64,000 nucleotides of DNA. Origin: Alloyangia pacifica (GTDB lineage Bacteria; Pseudomonadota; Alphaproteobacteria; Rhodobacterales; Rhodobacteraceae). A program made the translations under genes and the position numbers. This document shows, piece by piece, positions 54,789 to 63,601 of this stretch (position 1 is its first letter; each line of letters begins with the position of its first letter). The notes beneath the pieces are model-generated. The model did no database searches. It was given only the letters and a program-made list of their open reading frames with translations, and had not been told where the DNA came from. The DNA is taken from positions 124,001 through 188,000 of the forward strand of contig NZ_JAIVKX010000010.1 in NCBI RefSeq assembly GCF_020524285.1, given 5' to 3'.

Positions 54789-55766
54789 ATGACCAGCGAT
54801 CCCTTCTTTCACCCCGTCTCGGGCATGGAGCTGCCGCGCTACGCCGGCATCCCCACCTTCATGCGGCTGCCGCTGGTGCAGCCGGATCACGCGCGTTTCG
54901 AAGAGGTCGAGATCGGCCTCGTCGGCGTGCCCTGGGACAGTGGCACCACAAACCGCCCCGGCCCGCGCCACGGCCCGCGCCAGCTGCGCGACGCCTCGAC
55001 GATGATCCGTGCCGAGCACGGGCATTTCGACATCCGCCCTTTCGAGGCTGCGGCCTGCGCCGATCTCGGCGACGTCGCCCCGAACCCCGCCGACATCCAG
55101 GACAGCATGGCGCGGATCACCGCCTTCTACGACAAGATCGTGGCGGCGGGCATCCGCCCGCTCACGGGCGGCGGTGACCACCTCTGTTCGCTGCCGGTGC
55201 TGCGCGCGCTCGGCAAGGCAAAGCCGCTCGGCATGGTGCATTTCGACAGCCACACCGACCTCTGGGACAGCTACTTCGGCGGCTTCAAGTACACCCATGG
55301 CACGCCCTTCCGCCGCGCGGTGGAAGAGGGGCTGCTCGACCCCAAGCGCATCGTGCAGATCGGCATCCGCGGCCCGATGTACGACCACGAGGACCGCGAC
55401 TTCGCCAGGGCCGAAGGCATCCGGATCATCCCGATCGAGGAGTTCCACGCCCGGGGTGTGGCCGACGTGATGGCCGAGGCGCGCGAGATCGTCGGCACCG
55501 AGCCGACCTACGTCAGCTATGACATTGATTTCGTCGATCCCACCTTCGCGCCGGGCACCGGCACGCCGGAAATTGGCGGACCGAACTCCTACCAGGCGCT
55601 GCAGGTGGTGCGCGAGCTGATGGGGCTGAACATCGTGGGCGCCGACCTCGTCGAGGTCTCGCCGCCCTTCGACAGCTCGGGCGGCACCGCCTTCCTGGGC
55701 GTGACGATTATGTTCGAACTGCTCTGCGCCATGGTCGGCCGGGGCATGGTCAGCCAGGGCAAGTGA
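54789..55766 (+). CDS. agmatinase-family ureohydrolase
   Basis: 325-aa dinuclear manganese enzyme. Metal ligands are in GGGDHLCSLP (His), FDSHTDLWD (Asp-His-Asp) and SYDIDFVDP (Asp-Asp). It removes urea from agmatine or a related guanidino compound such as guanidinobutyrate or guanidinopropionate; the substrate cannot be fixed from motifs. It begins 1 bp after the NlpC/P60 gene and is probably co-transcribed with it. Confidence 0.9.
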   Translation: MTSDPFFHPVSGMELPRYAGIPTFMRLPLVQPDHARFEEVEIGLVGVPWDSGTTNRPGPRHGPRQLRDASTMIRAEHGHFDIRPFEAAACADLGDVAPNPADIQDSMARITAFYDKIVAAGIRPLTGGGDHLCSLPVLRALGKAKPLGMVHFDSHTDLWDSYFGGFKYTHGTPFRRAVEEGLLDPKRIVQIGIRGPMYDHEDRDFARAEGIRIIPIEEFHARGVADVMAEAREIVGTEPTYVSYDIDFVDPTFAPGTGTPEIGGPNSYQALQVVRELMGLNIVGADLVEVSPPFDSSGGTAFLGVTIMFELLCAMVGRGMVSQGK

Positions 55767-55798
55767 GGTTGCCGGTCCGCGCGGTCACGCCGCGCGGA

Positions 55799-56134
55799 TC
55801 ACTCCACGGCGCGGATCAGCTTACGTTCCAGCACGCGCAACACGGTCTTCAGGTCGTGCCCCCGCTTGAGGATCTGCCCCTCCATGGTGATCACCGCGTA
55901 TTCGCCCTGCCGGTTGCGCAGCTTGGGGCGTTTCTCGATGCGGTAGAGGGGGTGTTCGGCGGTGCGCCGGAAGACGGAAAACACCGCCACGTCTCTGAGC
56001 GAAGAGATCCCATAATCCCGCCATTCCCCGGCCGCCACCATGCGGCCATAGAGCGAGAAGATCACGTTCAGCTCGGTCCGGTGAAAGGCAACCACATCGC
56101 TGCCCTGTCCCGGAAAAGGTGTCAGGCTGTTCAT
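55799..56134 (-). CDS. DUF2794 domain-containing protein
   Basis: 111 aa. FHRTELNVIFSLYGRMVAAGEWRDYGI and the end GHDLKTVLRVLERKLIRAVE are typical of DUF2794 in alphaproteobacteria. Function unknown; no membrane segment or active site visible. It converges with the agmatinase-family gene 32 bp away. The upstream 56135-56313 holds no gene. Confidence 0.85.
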   Translation of the reverse strand: MNSLTPFPGQGSDVVAFHRTELNVIFSLYGRMVAAGEWRDYGISSLRDVAVFSVFRRTAEHPLYRIEKRPKLRNRQGEYAVITMEGQILKRGHDLKTVLRVLERKLIRAVE

Positions 56135-56313
56135 TCTCCAAAGCTGCGCCCGATGTGGTCACAAATCAAGATCTGCCGTGCAACTCACTGCCTTATGATC
56201 GCCCACATGATGAAAATGCCCCGAGGAGAGAGGCGCGCAGCGATCGCTACGAAGTTGCAAGGCCTTACGGCGCGGGAGCGCGCCCGCACCGGAGCGGCGC
56301 CGGCGGTCGCCCC

Positions 56314-57657
56314 TCAGGTCCCCGACAGCATCCGCGACACCGACAGCGCGTAGCGGTCGGTCATCCCCGAGACGAAATCCGCCAGCCCGTGCAGCGCCGC
56401 CCCGGGCGTGTCGATGTCGCGCAGGTCGAGCGAAAGCGCCCGGGCGATCTGCGCCGGATGCCCCTTCAGCGCCGAGGCGTCCCAGCCCGCCGCCGCCAGC
56501 GCCTCATAGACCGGCAGCACCCCGTCCAGCACGTTGCGGATCACCTGGCGGCCCGAGATTTCCAGCTCGGTCTTGCGGCGCGAGGTAAAGATACGCTCCT
56601 GCGCCAGGGTGCCGATCTGCGCAAAGCTCGCGCCGCAGGCCGAGACATCGACCAGCGCGGCGGAAAAGCTGCCGTCCATGATCGCGGCATAATTCTCGCG
56701 GAAGGCCGCGACGCAGGCCTCGATGGCCCGGCCAATCGCCAGCGAGCGCAGCAGCGCGATCTCCTCGGTCCGGGTATAACCCGTGGTGTCGCGGTTGGGC
56801 CGTCCAGCCAGCTCGTTCAGCGCCTCGCGCACCACGTCGAAGGGCAGGTCGCCCGAGGTGAAGGCGTCCTCGAGGTCGACGATGTTGTAGCAGATGTCGT
56901 CCGCCGCCTCGACGACGAAGACCAGCGGATGCCGCCGCCACCAGCGGCCCGAGGCACTTTGCTCCATGGGCAGGCCGCAACCCTGCGCGACCTCGGCAAA
57001 GAGCGCCTCTTCGCCAGAGAAGACCCCGAACTTCTTCAGCCCCACGTAGCCCTTGCGCACCGTCTCGGGCAGATCCGCGCGGGTCGCGGCGGTGGCGGGA
57101 TACTTCATGAAGGCACCCAGCACGGCCTTCGACAGGCGCATGCCGCCGGCGTTGCGGTACATCTCGAGCCGGGTGACGATCCGGAAGCCCTGCGCATTGC
57201 CCTCGAAGGCGGTGAACTCGGGGCGCAGCGTGGGATCCAGCGCGCCGCACAGGCCGCGCTCCGTGTCGAAACGCTCGGCGAACCAGCTGCCGATCGACGC
57301 TTCGCCGGAATGTCCGAAGGGTGGGTTGCCGATGTCATGCGCCGCGCAGGCGGCCTGCACGACATTGGCGAGGCTGTGATCCTCATGCGGGCCTATTTCG
57401 CCCTGTTCGATCAGCCAATGCCCGATGTGCATCGCCAGCGAGCGCCCGACGGAGCCGACCTCGACCGAATGGATCAGCCGGTGGTGGATGTGGTCGTTCT
57501 CGTAGAGCGGGTGCACCTGGGTCTTGTTGGCCAGCCGCCGGAACGGGGCGGAGAAGACGATGCGGTCGTGATCCTGCACGAAGATCGATCGGTTGCGCCC
57601 CTCGACGTAGCTCGGATCGCTCAGCCGTTCGGCGCAAAGAAGCTCGGTCCACAACAT
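56314..57657 (-). CDS. dgt: deoxyguanosinetriphosphate triphosphohydrolase-like protein
   Basis: 447-aa HD-domain enzyme hydrolysing dGTP (or other dNTPs) to the nucleoside and triphosphate. The HD motif residues are in HHRLIHSVEVGSVGR and CAAHDIGNPPFGHSGE, with a later Asp in VVEAADDICYNIVDLED. The N-terminal RNRSIFVQDHDRIVFSAPFRRL is family-typical. It helps keep dNTP pools balanced. It is divergent from serC. Confidence 0.92.
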   Translation of the reverse strand: MLWTELLCAERLSDPSYVEGRNRSIFVQDHDRIVFSAPFRRLANKTQVHPLYENDHIHHRLIHSVEVGSVGRSLAMHIGHWLIEQGEIGPHEDHSLANVVQAACAAHDIGNPPFGHSGEASIGSWFAERFDTERGLCGALDPTLRPEFTAFEGNAQGFRIVTRLEMYRNAGGMRLSKAVLGAFMKYPATAATRADLPETVRKGYVGLKKFGVFSGEEALFAEVAQGCGLPMEQSASGRWWRRHPLVFVVEAADDICYNIVDLEDAFTSGDLPFDVVREALNELAGRPNRDTTGYTRTEEIALLRSLAIGRAIEACVAAFRENYAAIMDGSFSAALVDVSACGASFAQIGTLAQERIFTSRRKTELEISGRQVIRNVLDGVLPVYEALAAAGWDASALKGHPAQIARALSLDLRDIDTPGAALHGLADFVSGMTDRYALSVSRMLSGT

Positions 57658-57726
57658 CGCTCGTCCCCCGGTCTGGTGTGCAGCACACCTAGCCGAGGCA
57701 GGAACGAGGGGAAAGGGCGCGCGGCG

Positions 57727-57796
57727 CCTCCTTCGTCTGGATGCAAATATCCCGGGGGAGGGCGCGCAGCGGTCGGGGGCAGTGCCCCCCAGACCC
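57727..57796 (-). repeat. composite dispersed repeat, copy H
   Basis: On the minus strand GGGGGGCACTGCCCCC is followed by the core CCCCGGGATATTTGCATCCA and GACGAAGGAGG. This is the only copy in a divergent space, between dgt and serC (57658-58014). Confidence 0.6.
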
Positions 57797-57930
57797 CGGC
57801 TGGTGCTGCGCGCTGCGCATCGCGGACGCGCCCCCGTACAAGGTGGCCCTCAGATACGAAAGTTTCCGATCTGCTCCATCGCGCGCAAGCAATCACAAAA
57901 ATTCGACGCAGCGGATGCATTTCCCGTCTT

Positions 57931-58014
57931 GCCCGAATCCGGGCACTCCCATAGATGCAGCAGCGGGACACCCTTCCCCAACGAAGGGCGACTATCTGTA
58001 AGGTTAGAGACATC
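57931..58014 (+). promoter_or_regulatory. structured serC leader, candidate serC RNA motif
   Basis: Two hairpins lie before the serC start: gcccg/cgggc (57931-57944) and cccttc/gaaggg (57971-57988). A conserved serC RNA motif has been described upstream of serC in alphaproteobacteria (Weinberg and colleagues). I cannot align to its covariance model, so this is a position-based suggestion. Confidence 0.4.
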
Positions 58015-59169
58015 ATGGCTAGACCCCAACCGTCCGCGCGGCCGGCAAACCCGCGCTTTTCTTCCGGCCCCTGTGCCAAGATCCCCCATTTCTCGCTGGA
58101 CATGCTGTCCGATGCCGCGCTCGGTCGTTCGCACCGTGCCAAGGTCGGCAAGGACAAGCTGAAGGCTGCCATCGAAGGCACCCGCGAGATCCTGAACATT
58201 CCCGCCGACTACAAGATCGGCATCGTCCCCGCCTCCGACACCGGTGCGGTTGAAATGGCGATGTGGTCGATGCTCGGCGCCCGCAAGGCAGAGATGCTGG
58301 CCTGGGAATCCTTCGGCGCCGGCTGGGTCACCGACGTGGTGAAGCAGCTGAAGATCGATGCCGAGGTGAAGACCGCCGACTACGGCCAGATCGTCGACCT
58401 CGCCACGGTGAACTTCGACAATGACGTCGTCTTCACCTGGAACGGCACCACCTCCGGCGTGCGCGTGCCGAACGGCGACGCGATCCCCGCCGGCCGTGAC
58501 GGCCTGACCATCTGCGATGCGACCTCGGCCGCCTTCGCGCAGGACCTGCCCTGGGACAAGCTCGACGTCACCACTTTCTCCTGGCAGAAGGTGATGGGCG
58601 GCGAAGCGGCCCACGGCATCCTCGTGCTGAGCCCCCGCGCCGTGGAGCGCCTGGAAAACTACACCCCCGCCTGGCCGCTGCCGAAGATCTTCCGCCTGAC
58701 CAAGGGCGGCAAGCTGATCGAGGGCATCTTCGTCGGCGAGACGATCAACACCCCGTCGATGCTGGCGGTCGAGGATTACCTCGTCGCGCTCGAGTGGGCC
58801 CGCAAGATCGGCGGCCTGAAGAAGCTGCAGGAGCGCGCCACCACCAACGCCAAGGTGCTGTGGGACTTCTGCGACCGTCACGACTGGATCGCCAACCTCG
58901 CAGAGGATGACGCAACCCGCTCCAACACCTCGGTGTGCCTGAAGTTCACCGACGACCGGATCAAGGATGGCGCGGCCTTCGCCAAGGCGGTGGCCAAGAA
59001 GCTCGAGACCTACCACGTCGCCTATGACATCGGCGCCTATCGCGATGCCCCGGCGGGCCTGCGCATCTGGTGTGGTGCCACCGTCGAAAGCGCCGACATC
59101 GAGGCGCTGACGCTGTGGCTCGAGTGGGCCTTCGAGACCGAGATCGAGGCACAGGCCGAAACGGCCTGA
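58015..59169 (+). CDS. serC: phosphoserine aminotransferase
   Basis: 384-aa PLP enzyme converting 3-phosphohydroxypyruvate and glutamate to phosphoserine; it also acts in the pyridoxal pathway feeding PdxJ. N-terminal [13 protein letters not shown] and the PLP lysine motif [14 protein letters not shown] are characteristic of the alphaproteobacterial SerC type. The start [15 protein letters not shown] is internal to a longer frame that reads through the leader. serA follows after 84 bp. Confidence 0.96.
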   Translation: MARPQPSARPANPRFSSGPCAKIPHFSLDMLSDAALGRSHRAKVGKDKLKAAIEGTREILNIPADYKIGIVPASDTGAVEMAMWSMLGARKAEMLAWESFGAGWVTDVVKQLKIDAEVKTADYGQIVDLATVNFDNDVVFTWNGTTSGVRVPNGDAIPAGRDGLTICDATSAAFAQDLPWDKLDVTTFSWQKVMGGEAAHGILVLSPRAVERLENYTPAWPLPKIFRLTKGGKLIEGIFVGETINTPSMLAVEDYLVALEWARKIGGLKKLQERATTNAKVLWDFCDRHDWIANLAEDDATRSNTSVCLKFTDDRIKDGAAFAKAVAKKLETYHVAYDIGAYRDAPAGLRIWCGATVESADIEALTLWLEWAFETEIEAQAETA

Positions 59170-59253
59170 TCCCCACGTTTTGACGAAATTGCGGGACCGC
59201 GCGGGCGGTCCCGTCTCTCCTCGCATCCAGATTTTCCCGAAAGGACCGCTGTC

Positions 59254-60849
59254 ATGGCTCCCAAGGTTCTCATCTCCGACAAGCTTTCCGCCGCCGCCGT
59301 TCAGATCTTCAAGGATCGCGGCATCGAGGTCGACTTCCGCCCCGAGCTGGGCAAGGACAAGGAAGCCCTCGCCGCCGTGATCGGCGACTACGATGGTCTC
59401 GCCATCCGCTCGGCCACCAAGGTCACCCCCTCGATCCTCGAGAACGCGACCAACCTCAAGGTCGTTGGCCGCGCCGGCATCGGCACCGACAATATCGACA
59501 AGGAAGCCGCGTCGAAAAAGGGTGTCATCGTGATGAACACCCCCTTCGGCAACATGATCACCACCGCCGAGCACGCCATCGCCATGATGTTCGCCGTCGC
59601 CCGCCAGCTGCCCGAGGCCAGCGCCTCGACCCATGCCGGCAAGTGGGAGAAGTCGAAGTTCATGGGCGTGGAGCTGACCGGCAAGACCCTCGGCGTGATC
59701 GGTGCCGGCAACATCGGCGGCATCGTCTGCGACCGCGCCCGCGGCCTGAAGATGAAGGTCGTGGCCTATGACCCCTTCCTGAGCCACGAGAAGGCCGACA
59801 AGATGGGTGTCGAGAAGGTCGAGCTCGACGAGCTGCTGGCCCGCGCCGACTTCATCACGCTGCACGTGCCGCTGACCGACCAGACCCGCAACATCCTCGG
59901 CCGCGAGAACCTCGCGAAGACCAAGAAGGGCGTGCGGATCATCAACTGTGCCCGCGGTGGCCTCGTCGACGAGGAAGCGCTGGCCGAGCTGCTGAAGTCC
60001 GGTCACGTGGCTGGCGCGGCCTTTGACGTCTTCGCCGTCGAGCCCGCCACCGAGAACCCGCTGTTCAACCTGCCCAACGTGGTCTGCACGCCGCACCTCG
60101 GCGCCTCGACCACCGAAGCGCAGGAGAACGTCGCGCTGCAGGTGGCCGAGCAGATGGCCGACTACCTGCTCACCGGTGCCGTGTCGAACGCGCTGAACAT
60201 GCCGTCGGTGACCGCCGAGGAAGCCAAGGTCATGGGCCCATGGATCAAGCTTGCCGGCCACCTCGGCAACTTCATCGGCCAGATGACCGACGAGGCGGTC
60301 ACCGCGATCAACATTCTCTATGACGGGGCGGTTGCCGAGATGAACCTCGAGGCGCTGAACTGCTCGCTGATCGCCGGCATCATGAAGACCATCTCGCCCG
60401 AGGTGAACATGGTCTCCGCCCCGGTGATCGCACGTGAGCGCGGCATCCAGATCTCGACCACCAACCAGGAGCAGTCGGGCGCCTTCGAAGGCTACATCAA
60501 GGTGACCGTGGTGACCGAGAAGCGCGAGCGCTCGATCGCAGGCACCGTGTTCTCGGATGGCAAGCCGCGCTTCATCCAGATCAAGGGCATCAACATCGAG
60601 GCCGAGGTGGGCGAGCACATGCTCTACACCACCAACGAGGACGTGCCGGGCATCATCGGCAAGCTCGGCTCGATGCTGGGCGACCACAAGGTCAACCTGG
60701 CGAACTTCACGCTCGGCCGCTCGACCGCAGGCGGCGAAGCCATCGCCATCGCCTATCTCGACGAGGAAATCGGCGAGGACGTGGTCGCGGCGCTGCGCGA
60801 CACTGGCCTGTTCCAGCAGGTCAAGCCGCTGGAATTCGACGTCGCCTAA
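59254..60849 (+). CDS. serA: D-3-phosphoglycerate dehydrogenase
   Basis: 531-aa long-form SerA that starts serine synthesis from 3-phosphoglycerate. The NAD-binding motif is LGVIGAGNIGGIVCDRA, the catalytic Arg/Glu/His residues lie in INCARGGLVDEEAL and CTPHLGASTTEAQ, and a C-terminal ASB plus ACT domain ends the protein (PGIIGKLGSMLGDHKVNLANF). Serine feedback through the ACT domain is expected. It is followed by a terminator. Confidence 0.97.
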   Translation: MAPKVLISDKLSAAAVQIFKDRGIEVDFRPELGKDKEALAAVIGDYDGLAIRSATKVTPSILENATNLKVVGRAGIGTDNIDKEAASKKGVIVMNTPFGNMITTAEHAIAMMFAVARQLPEASASTHAGKWEKSKFMGVELTGKTLGVIGAGNIGGIVCDRARGLKMKVVAYDPFLSHEKADKMGVEKVELDELLARADFITLHVPLTDQTRNILGRENLAKTKKGVRIINCARGGLVDEEALAELLKSGHVAGAAFDVFAVEPATENPLFNLPNVVCTPHLGASTTEAQENVALQVAEQMADYLLTGAVSNALNMPSVTAEEAKVMGPWIKLAGHLGNFIGQMTDEAVTAINILYDGAVAEMNLEALNCSLIAGIMKTISPEVNMVSAPVIARERGIQISTTNQEQSGAFEGYIKVTVVTEKRERSIAGTVFSDGKPRFIQIKGINIEAEVGEHMLYTTNEDVPGIIGKLGSMLGDHKVNLANFTLGRSTAGGEAIAIAYLDEEIGEDVVAALRDTGLFQQVKPLEFDVA

Positions 60850-60895
60850 AAAGAAAGGCCCTGGGCCGAAGGTACGACAGGGACAGAGAAGACAG

Positions 60896-60922
60896 GGGGC
60901 GCCTCACGGGGCGCCCCTTTTT
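60896..60922 (+). terminator. intrinsic terminator of serC-serA
   Basis: 8-bp stem ggggcgcc/ggcgcccc with a 6-nt loop and five Ts, 46 bp after the serA stop. Confidence 0.88.
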
Positions 60923-61017
60923 CGTTGGATCGAAGCCTCTGAGCGGGGCGCGCGGCGCGCGGGCCTTGCCTCGGCCCCTGCCGAAGTCCAAGTAGACCTT
61001 ACGGAAAGGACTTTCTC

Positions 61018-61737
61018 ATGATGCCCATCTTTGTCATCGGCGACATCCACGGCCAGATCGACCGGCTGCACGAGGCGCTGGACTATATTTCCCACGACGC
61101 ACACGCCGGCGCGCCGATCGTTTTCCTGGGGGACTATGTCGATCGCGGTCCGGATTCCCGCGCGGTGATCGACCTGCTGATGCAGGGGCAGGCCGAGGGC
61201 AGGCCCTGGACCTGCCTGATGGGCAACCATGACCGCTTCCTGCTGCGTTTCCTGGAGAACCCGCGCTACATGGACCCGAACGTGTCGCGCCCGCTGCTCT
61301 GGACCGATCCGCCGCTCGGCGGAGCCCGCACGCTGGCCTCCTACGGGGTGGACGTGCGCGAGGGCCGGGCGCTCGAGGATATCCATGCCGACGCGCGCGA
61401 GGCGGTGCCGCAGGCGCACCGCGACTGGATCGCGGGTCTGCCGCGCTTTCACGAGACCGAGGCGCACATCTTCGTGCATGCCGGGCTGCGGCCGGGGGTG
61501 CTTCTGAACTACCAGAAAGAGGATGACCTGGTGTGGATCCGCGCGCCCTTCCTCGACTGGCAGGGCGACTGGGGGCGGCTGGTGGTGCATGGCCACACCG
61601 CGCTCGACGCGCCGCAGCTCTATGCCAACCGGCTCAACATGGATGGCGGAGCGGGCTACGGGCGCCCGCTCCGGCCGGGTCTGTTACTGGGCCGCGAGGC
61701 TTTCCTGCTCGGCCCCGAGGGGCGCATCCGCCTTTAG
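61018..61737 (+). CDS. metallophosphoesterase, Ser/Thr phosphatase type
   Basis: 239 aa. The calcineurin-like metallophosphoesterase blocks GDIHGQIDRL, GDYVDRGPDS and GNHDRF are complete, with later metal His in FVHAGLRPG and VVHGHTAL. This is the diadenosine-tetraphosphatase/PrpA-like group; it could dephosphorylate proteins or nucleotides. The start is ATG 61018 (or the next ATG), with AAGGA upstream. The 3' end overlaps the opposing SulP gene by 54 bp. Confidence 0.9.
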   Translation: MMPIFVIGDIHGQIDRLHEALDYISHDAHAGAPIVFLGDYVDRGPDSRAVIDLLMQGQAEGRPWTCLMGNHDRFLLRFLENPRYMDPNVSRPLLWTDPPLGGARTLASYGVDVREGRALEDIHADAREAVPQAHRDWIAGLPRFHETEAHIFVHAGLRPGVLLNYQKEDDLVWIRAPFLDWQGDWGRLVVHGHTALDAPQLYANRLNMDGGAGYGRPLRPGLLLGREAFLLGPEGRIRL

Positions 61738-63441
61738 GGCGCAGAAGGCCTCGTATTGCGACAGGAAGACCTGTCCCGAGAGCTCGTGCAGGAAGTGCGA
61801 GCGCTTGAGGCGGTCCATCACCGGCCCCTTCACCTCGGTCAGGTGCAGGGTGATGCCCTGCTCCTCGAGCCGCCGGTTGATCTCTTCCAATGTCTCCAGC
61901 GCGCTCATGTCGACCTCGTTCACCGCCGGGAACATCAGCACCACGTGGCGCAGGTTCTGGCACTCGGCGACGCGGGTCAGCACGTATTCCTCGAGGAAGC
62001 GCGCATTGACGAAGTAGAGGCTCTCGTCGACCCGCAGGGTGAGCACGCCGGGCAGGGTCTCGACGTCGTGGCGCAGCACATTGCGGAAGTGATGCGTGCC
62101 CGGCACCAGCCCGACCTCGGCCACATGCGGCTTCGAGGTCTTGTAGAGATGCAGCAGGATCGACAGCAGCACGCCCGCCGAGACACCGACCTCGACCCCG
62201 ACCAGCAGGGTCAGCACGATGGTGGCTGAGACGGCGGTGAAATCGACCTTGGAGTAGGTCCATGTCTTCTTGAGGATCGAGAAGTCGACGAGGCTCAGTA
62301 CGGCGACGATGATCGTGGCGGCCAGCGTGGCTTTCGGCAGGAAGAACAGCAGCGGGGTCAGCACCAGCGTGGCGAGGCCGATGCCCACGGCGGTATAGGC
62401 GCCCGCGGCGGGAGTCTCGGCCCCGGCGTCGAAGTTCACCACCGAGCGCGAGAAGCCGCCGGTCACCGGGAAGCCCCCCGAGAGCGCCGAGCCGATGTTC
62501 GAGGCGCCGAGGCCGATCAGCTCCTGGTCGGGATCGATGCGCTGGCGGCGCTTCGCGGCGAGGGTCTGGGCGACCGAGACCGATTCCACGAAGCCGATGA
62601 TCGAGATCAGGATCGCCGGCATCAGCAGCGTCTTCCACATCGACAGGTCAAAGGACGGGGCCGAGAACGGCGGCAGGCCCATGGGCACCTCGCCGACAAC
62701 CTTCACGCCCATGTCATTCAGCCCCAGCCCCCAGGTCAGCAGGGTGGTCACCGCGACGGCGGCGACGGGACCGGCCTTGGCAAGGATGTCGGCCATGCGC
62801 GGGCCGAGGCCCATGTTGCGCAGCAGCGGCTTCAGCCCCTTGCGCACCCAGAACAGGAAGGCGGTGGCGGCGACGCCGATGGCCAGGGTGATGACGTTGG
62901 TCTCGGGCAGGTGGGCGATCAGCGAGGCGACGAGGTCGACCAGCGTGTGACCCTCGGCGCTGATGCCGAAGATATGCTTGAGCTGCGAGGCGGCGATCAG
63001 CACGCCCGAGGCGGTGATGAAGCCGGAAATCACCGGGTGGCTGAGGAAGTTCGCCAGGAAGCCGAGCCGCAGCACGCCGATGGCCACGAGGAAGACGCCG
63101 GAGATGAAGGCCAGCGTCACCGCGGCCAGCGCGATCTGTGCCGGATCGCTGAGGCCGAGCTGGCCAATCGCCGCGGCGGTCATCAGCGAGACGACAGCCA
63201 CCGGGCCCACGGCCAGTGCGCGGCTGGTACCGAAGATCGCATAGGCCACCAGCGGCAGGATCGATGCGTAGAGACCCATCTCGGCGGGCAGCCCGGCCAG
63301 CAGGGCATAGGCCAGCGACTGCGGGATCAGCATGATCGTCACGATGACGGCGGCCACGAGGTCCGACGTTGCCGTGTCGCGGTCGTAGCGGCGCGCCCAG
63401 TCGAGGATTGGCAGGTAGCGGGTCAGGCGGGGAAGTTGCAT
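61684..63441 (-). CDS. SulP-family inorganic anion transporter
   Basis: 585-aa membrane protein. The SulP core has about 12-14 helices (LVAAVIVTIMLIPQSLAYALLAG, with the Q and P signature) and a cytosolic STAS domain at about 430-560 (GVLTLRVDESLYFVNARFLEE, VLMFPAVNEVDMSALE). It could move sulfate, bicarbonate or other anions. Its promoter carries a SqrR-like operator and it lies downstream of a sulfide:quinone oxidoreductase, so export or uptake of a sulfur oxyanion is a reasonable inference. Confidence 0.9.
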   Translation of the reverse strand: MQLPRLTRYLPILDWARRYDRDTATSDLVAAVIVTIMLIPQSLAYALLAGLPAEMGLYASILPLVAYAIFGTSRALAVGPVAVVSLMTAAAIGQLGLSDPAQIALAAVTLAFISGVFLVAIGVLRLGFLANFLSHPVISGFITASGVLIAASQLKHIFGISAEGHTLVDLVASLIAHLPETNVITLAIGVAATAFLFWVRKGLKPLLRNMGLGPRMADILAKAGPVAAVAVTTLLTWGLGLNDMGVKVVGEVPMGLPPFSAPSFDLSMWKTLLMPAILISIIGFVESVSVAQTLAAKRRQRIDPDQELIGLGASNIGSALSGGFPVTGGFSRSVVNFDAGAETPAAGAYTAVGIGLATLVLTPLLFFLPKATLAATIIVAVLSLVDFSILKKTWTYSKVDFTAVSATIVLTLLVGVEVGVSAGVLLSILLHLYKTSKPHVAEVGLVPGTHHFRNVLRHDVETLPGVLTLRVDESLYFVNARFLEEYVLTRVAECQNLRHVVLMFPAVNEVDMSALETLEEINRRLEEQGITLHLTEVKGPVMDRLKRSHFLHELSGQVFLSQYEAFCALKADAPLGAEQESLAAQ

Positions 63442-63492
63442 GGGGCAAGGTCCTGAGTTGCGCGGTCCCCGGGGAAAGTCGGGGATTTGAGG

Positions 63493-63522
63493 TCTATATA
63501 TTCTGAAAATAGAATTTGTGAA
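63493..63522 (-). promoter_or_regulatory. SulP promoter with SqrR-like operator
   Basis: On the minus strand TTCACA (-35, 63522-63517) is 18 nt from TATAGA (-10, 63498-63493). The dyad ATTC-N8-GAAT at 63500-63515 exactly fills the spacer. ATTC-N8-GAAT is the consensus I recall for the sulfide-responsive repressor SqrR of Rhodobacter capsulatus. Confidence 0.55.
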
Positions 63523-63550
63523 GGGCGAAACTCATGTTCCCTGCGATTCA

Positions 63551-63578
63551 GCATGGGCGGAACAATGTCCGCCCATGC
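63551..63578. terminator. hairpin between sqr and sulP
   Basis: 11-bp perfect stem gcatgggcgga/tccgcccatgc with loop acaatg, 23 bp after the sqr stop. There is no T-run on the minus strand, so it may attenuate or stabilise rather than fully stop transcription. Confidence 0.55.
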
Positions 63579-63601
63579 CTTTCATTTCCAGAAAAAGGTT
63601 T

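Noticed and set aside
57850-60687. 945-codon open frame antisense to serC-serA
   Set aside because: Its composition (His/Gly/Asp-rich) is that expected from reading these codon-biased genes backwards; no family resemblance, and it would overlap two firm enzymes and their leader.
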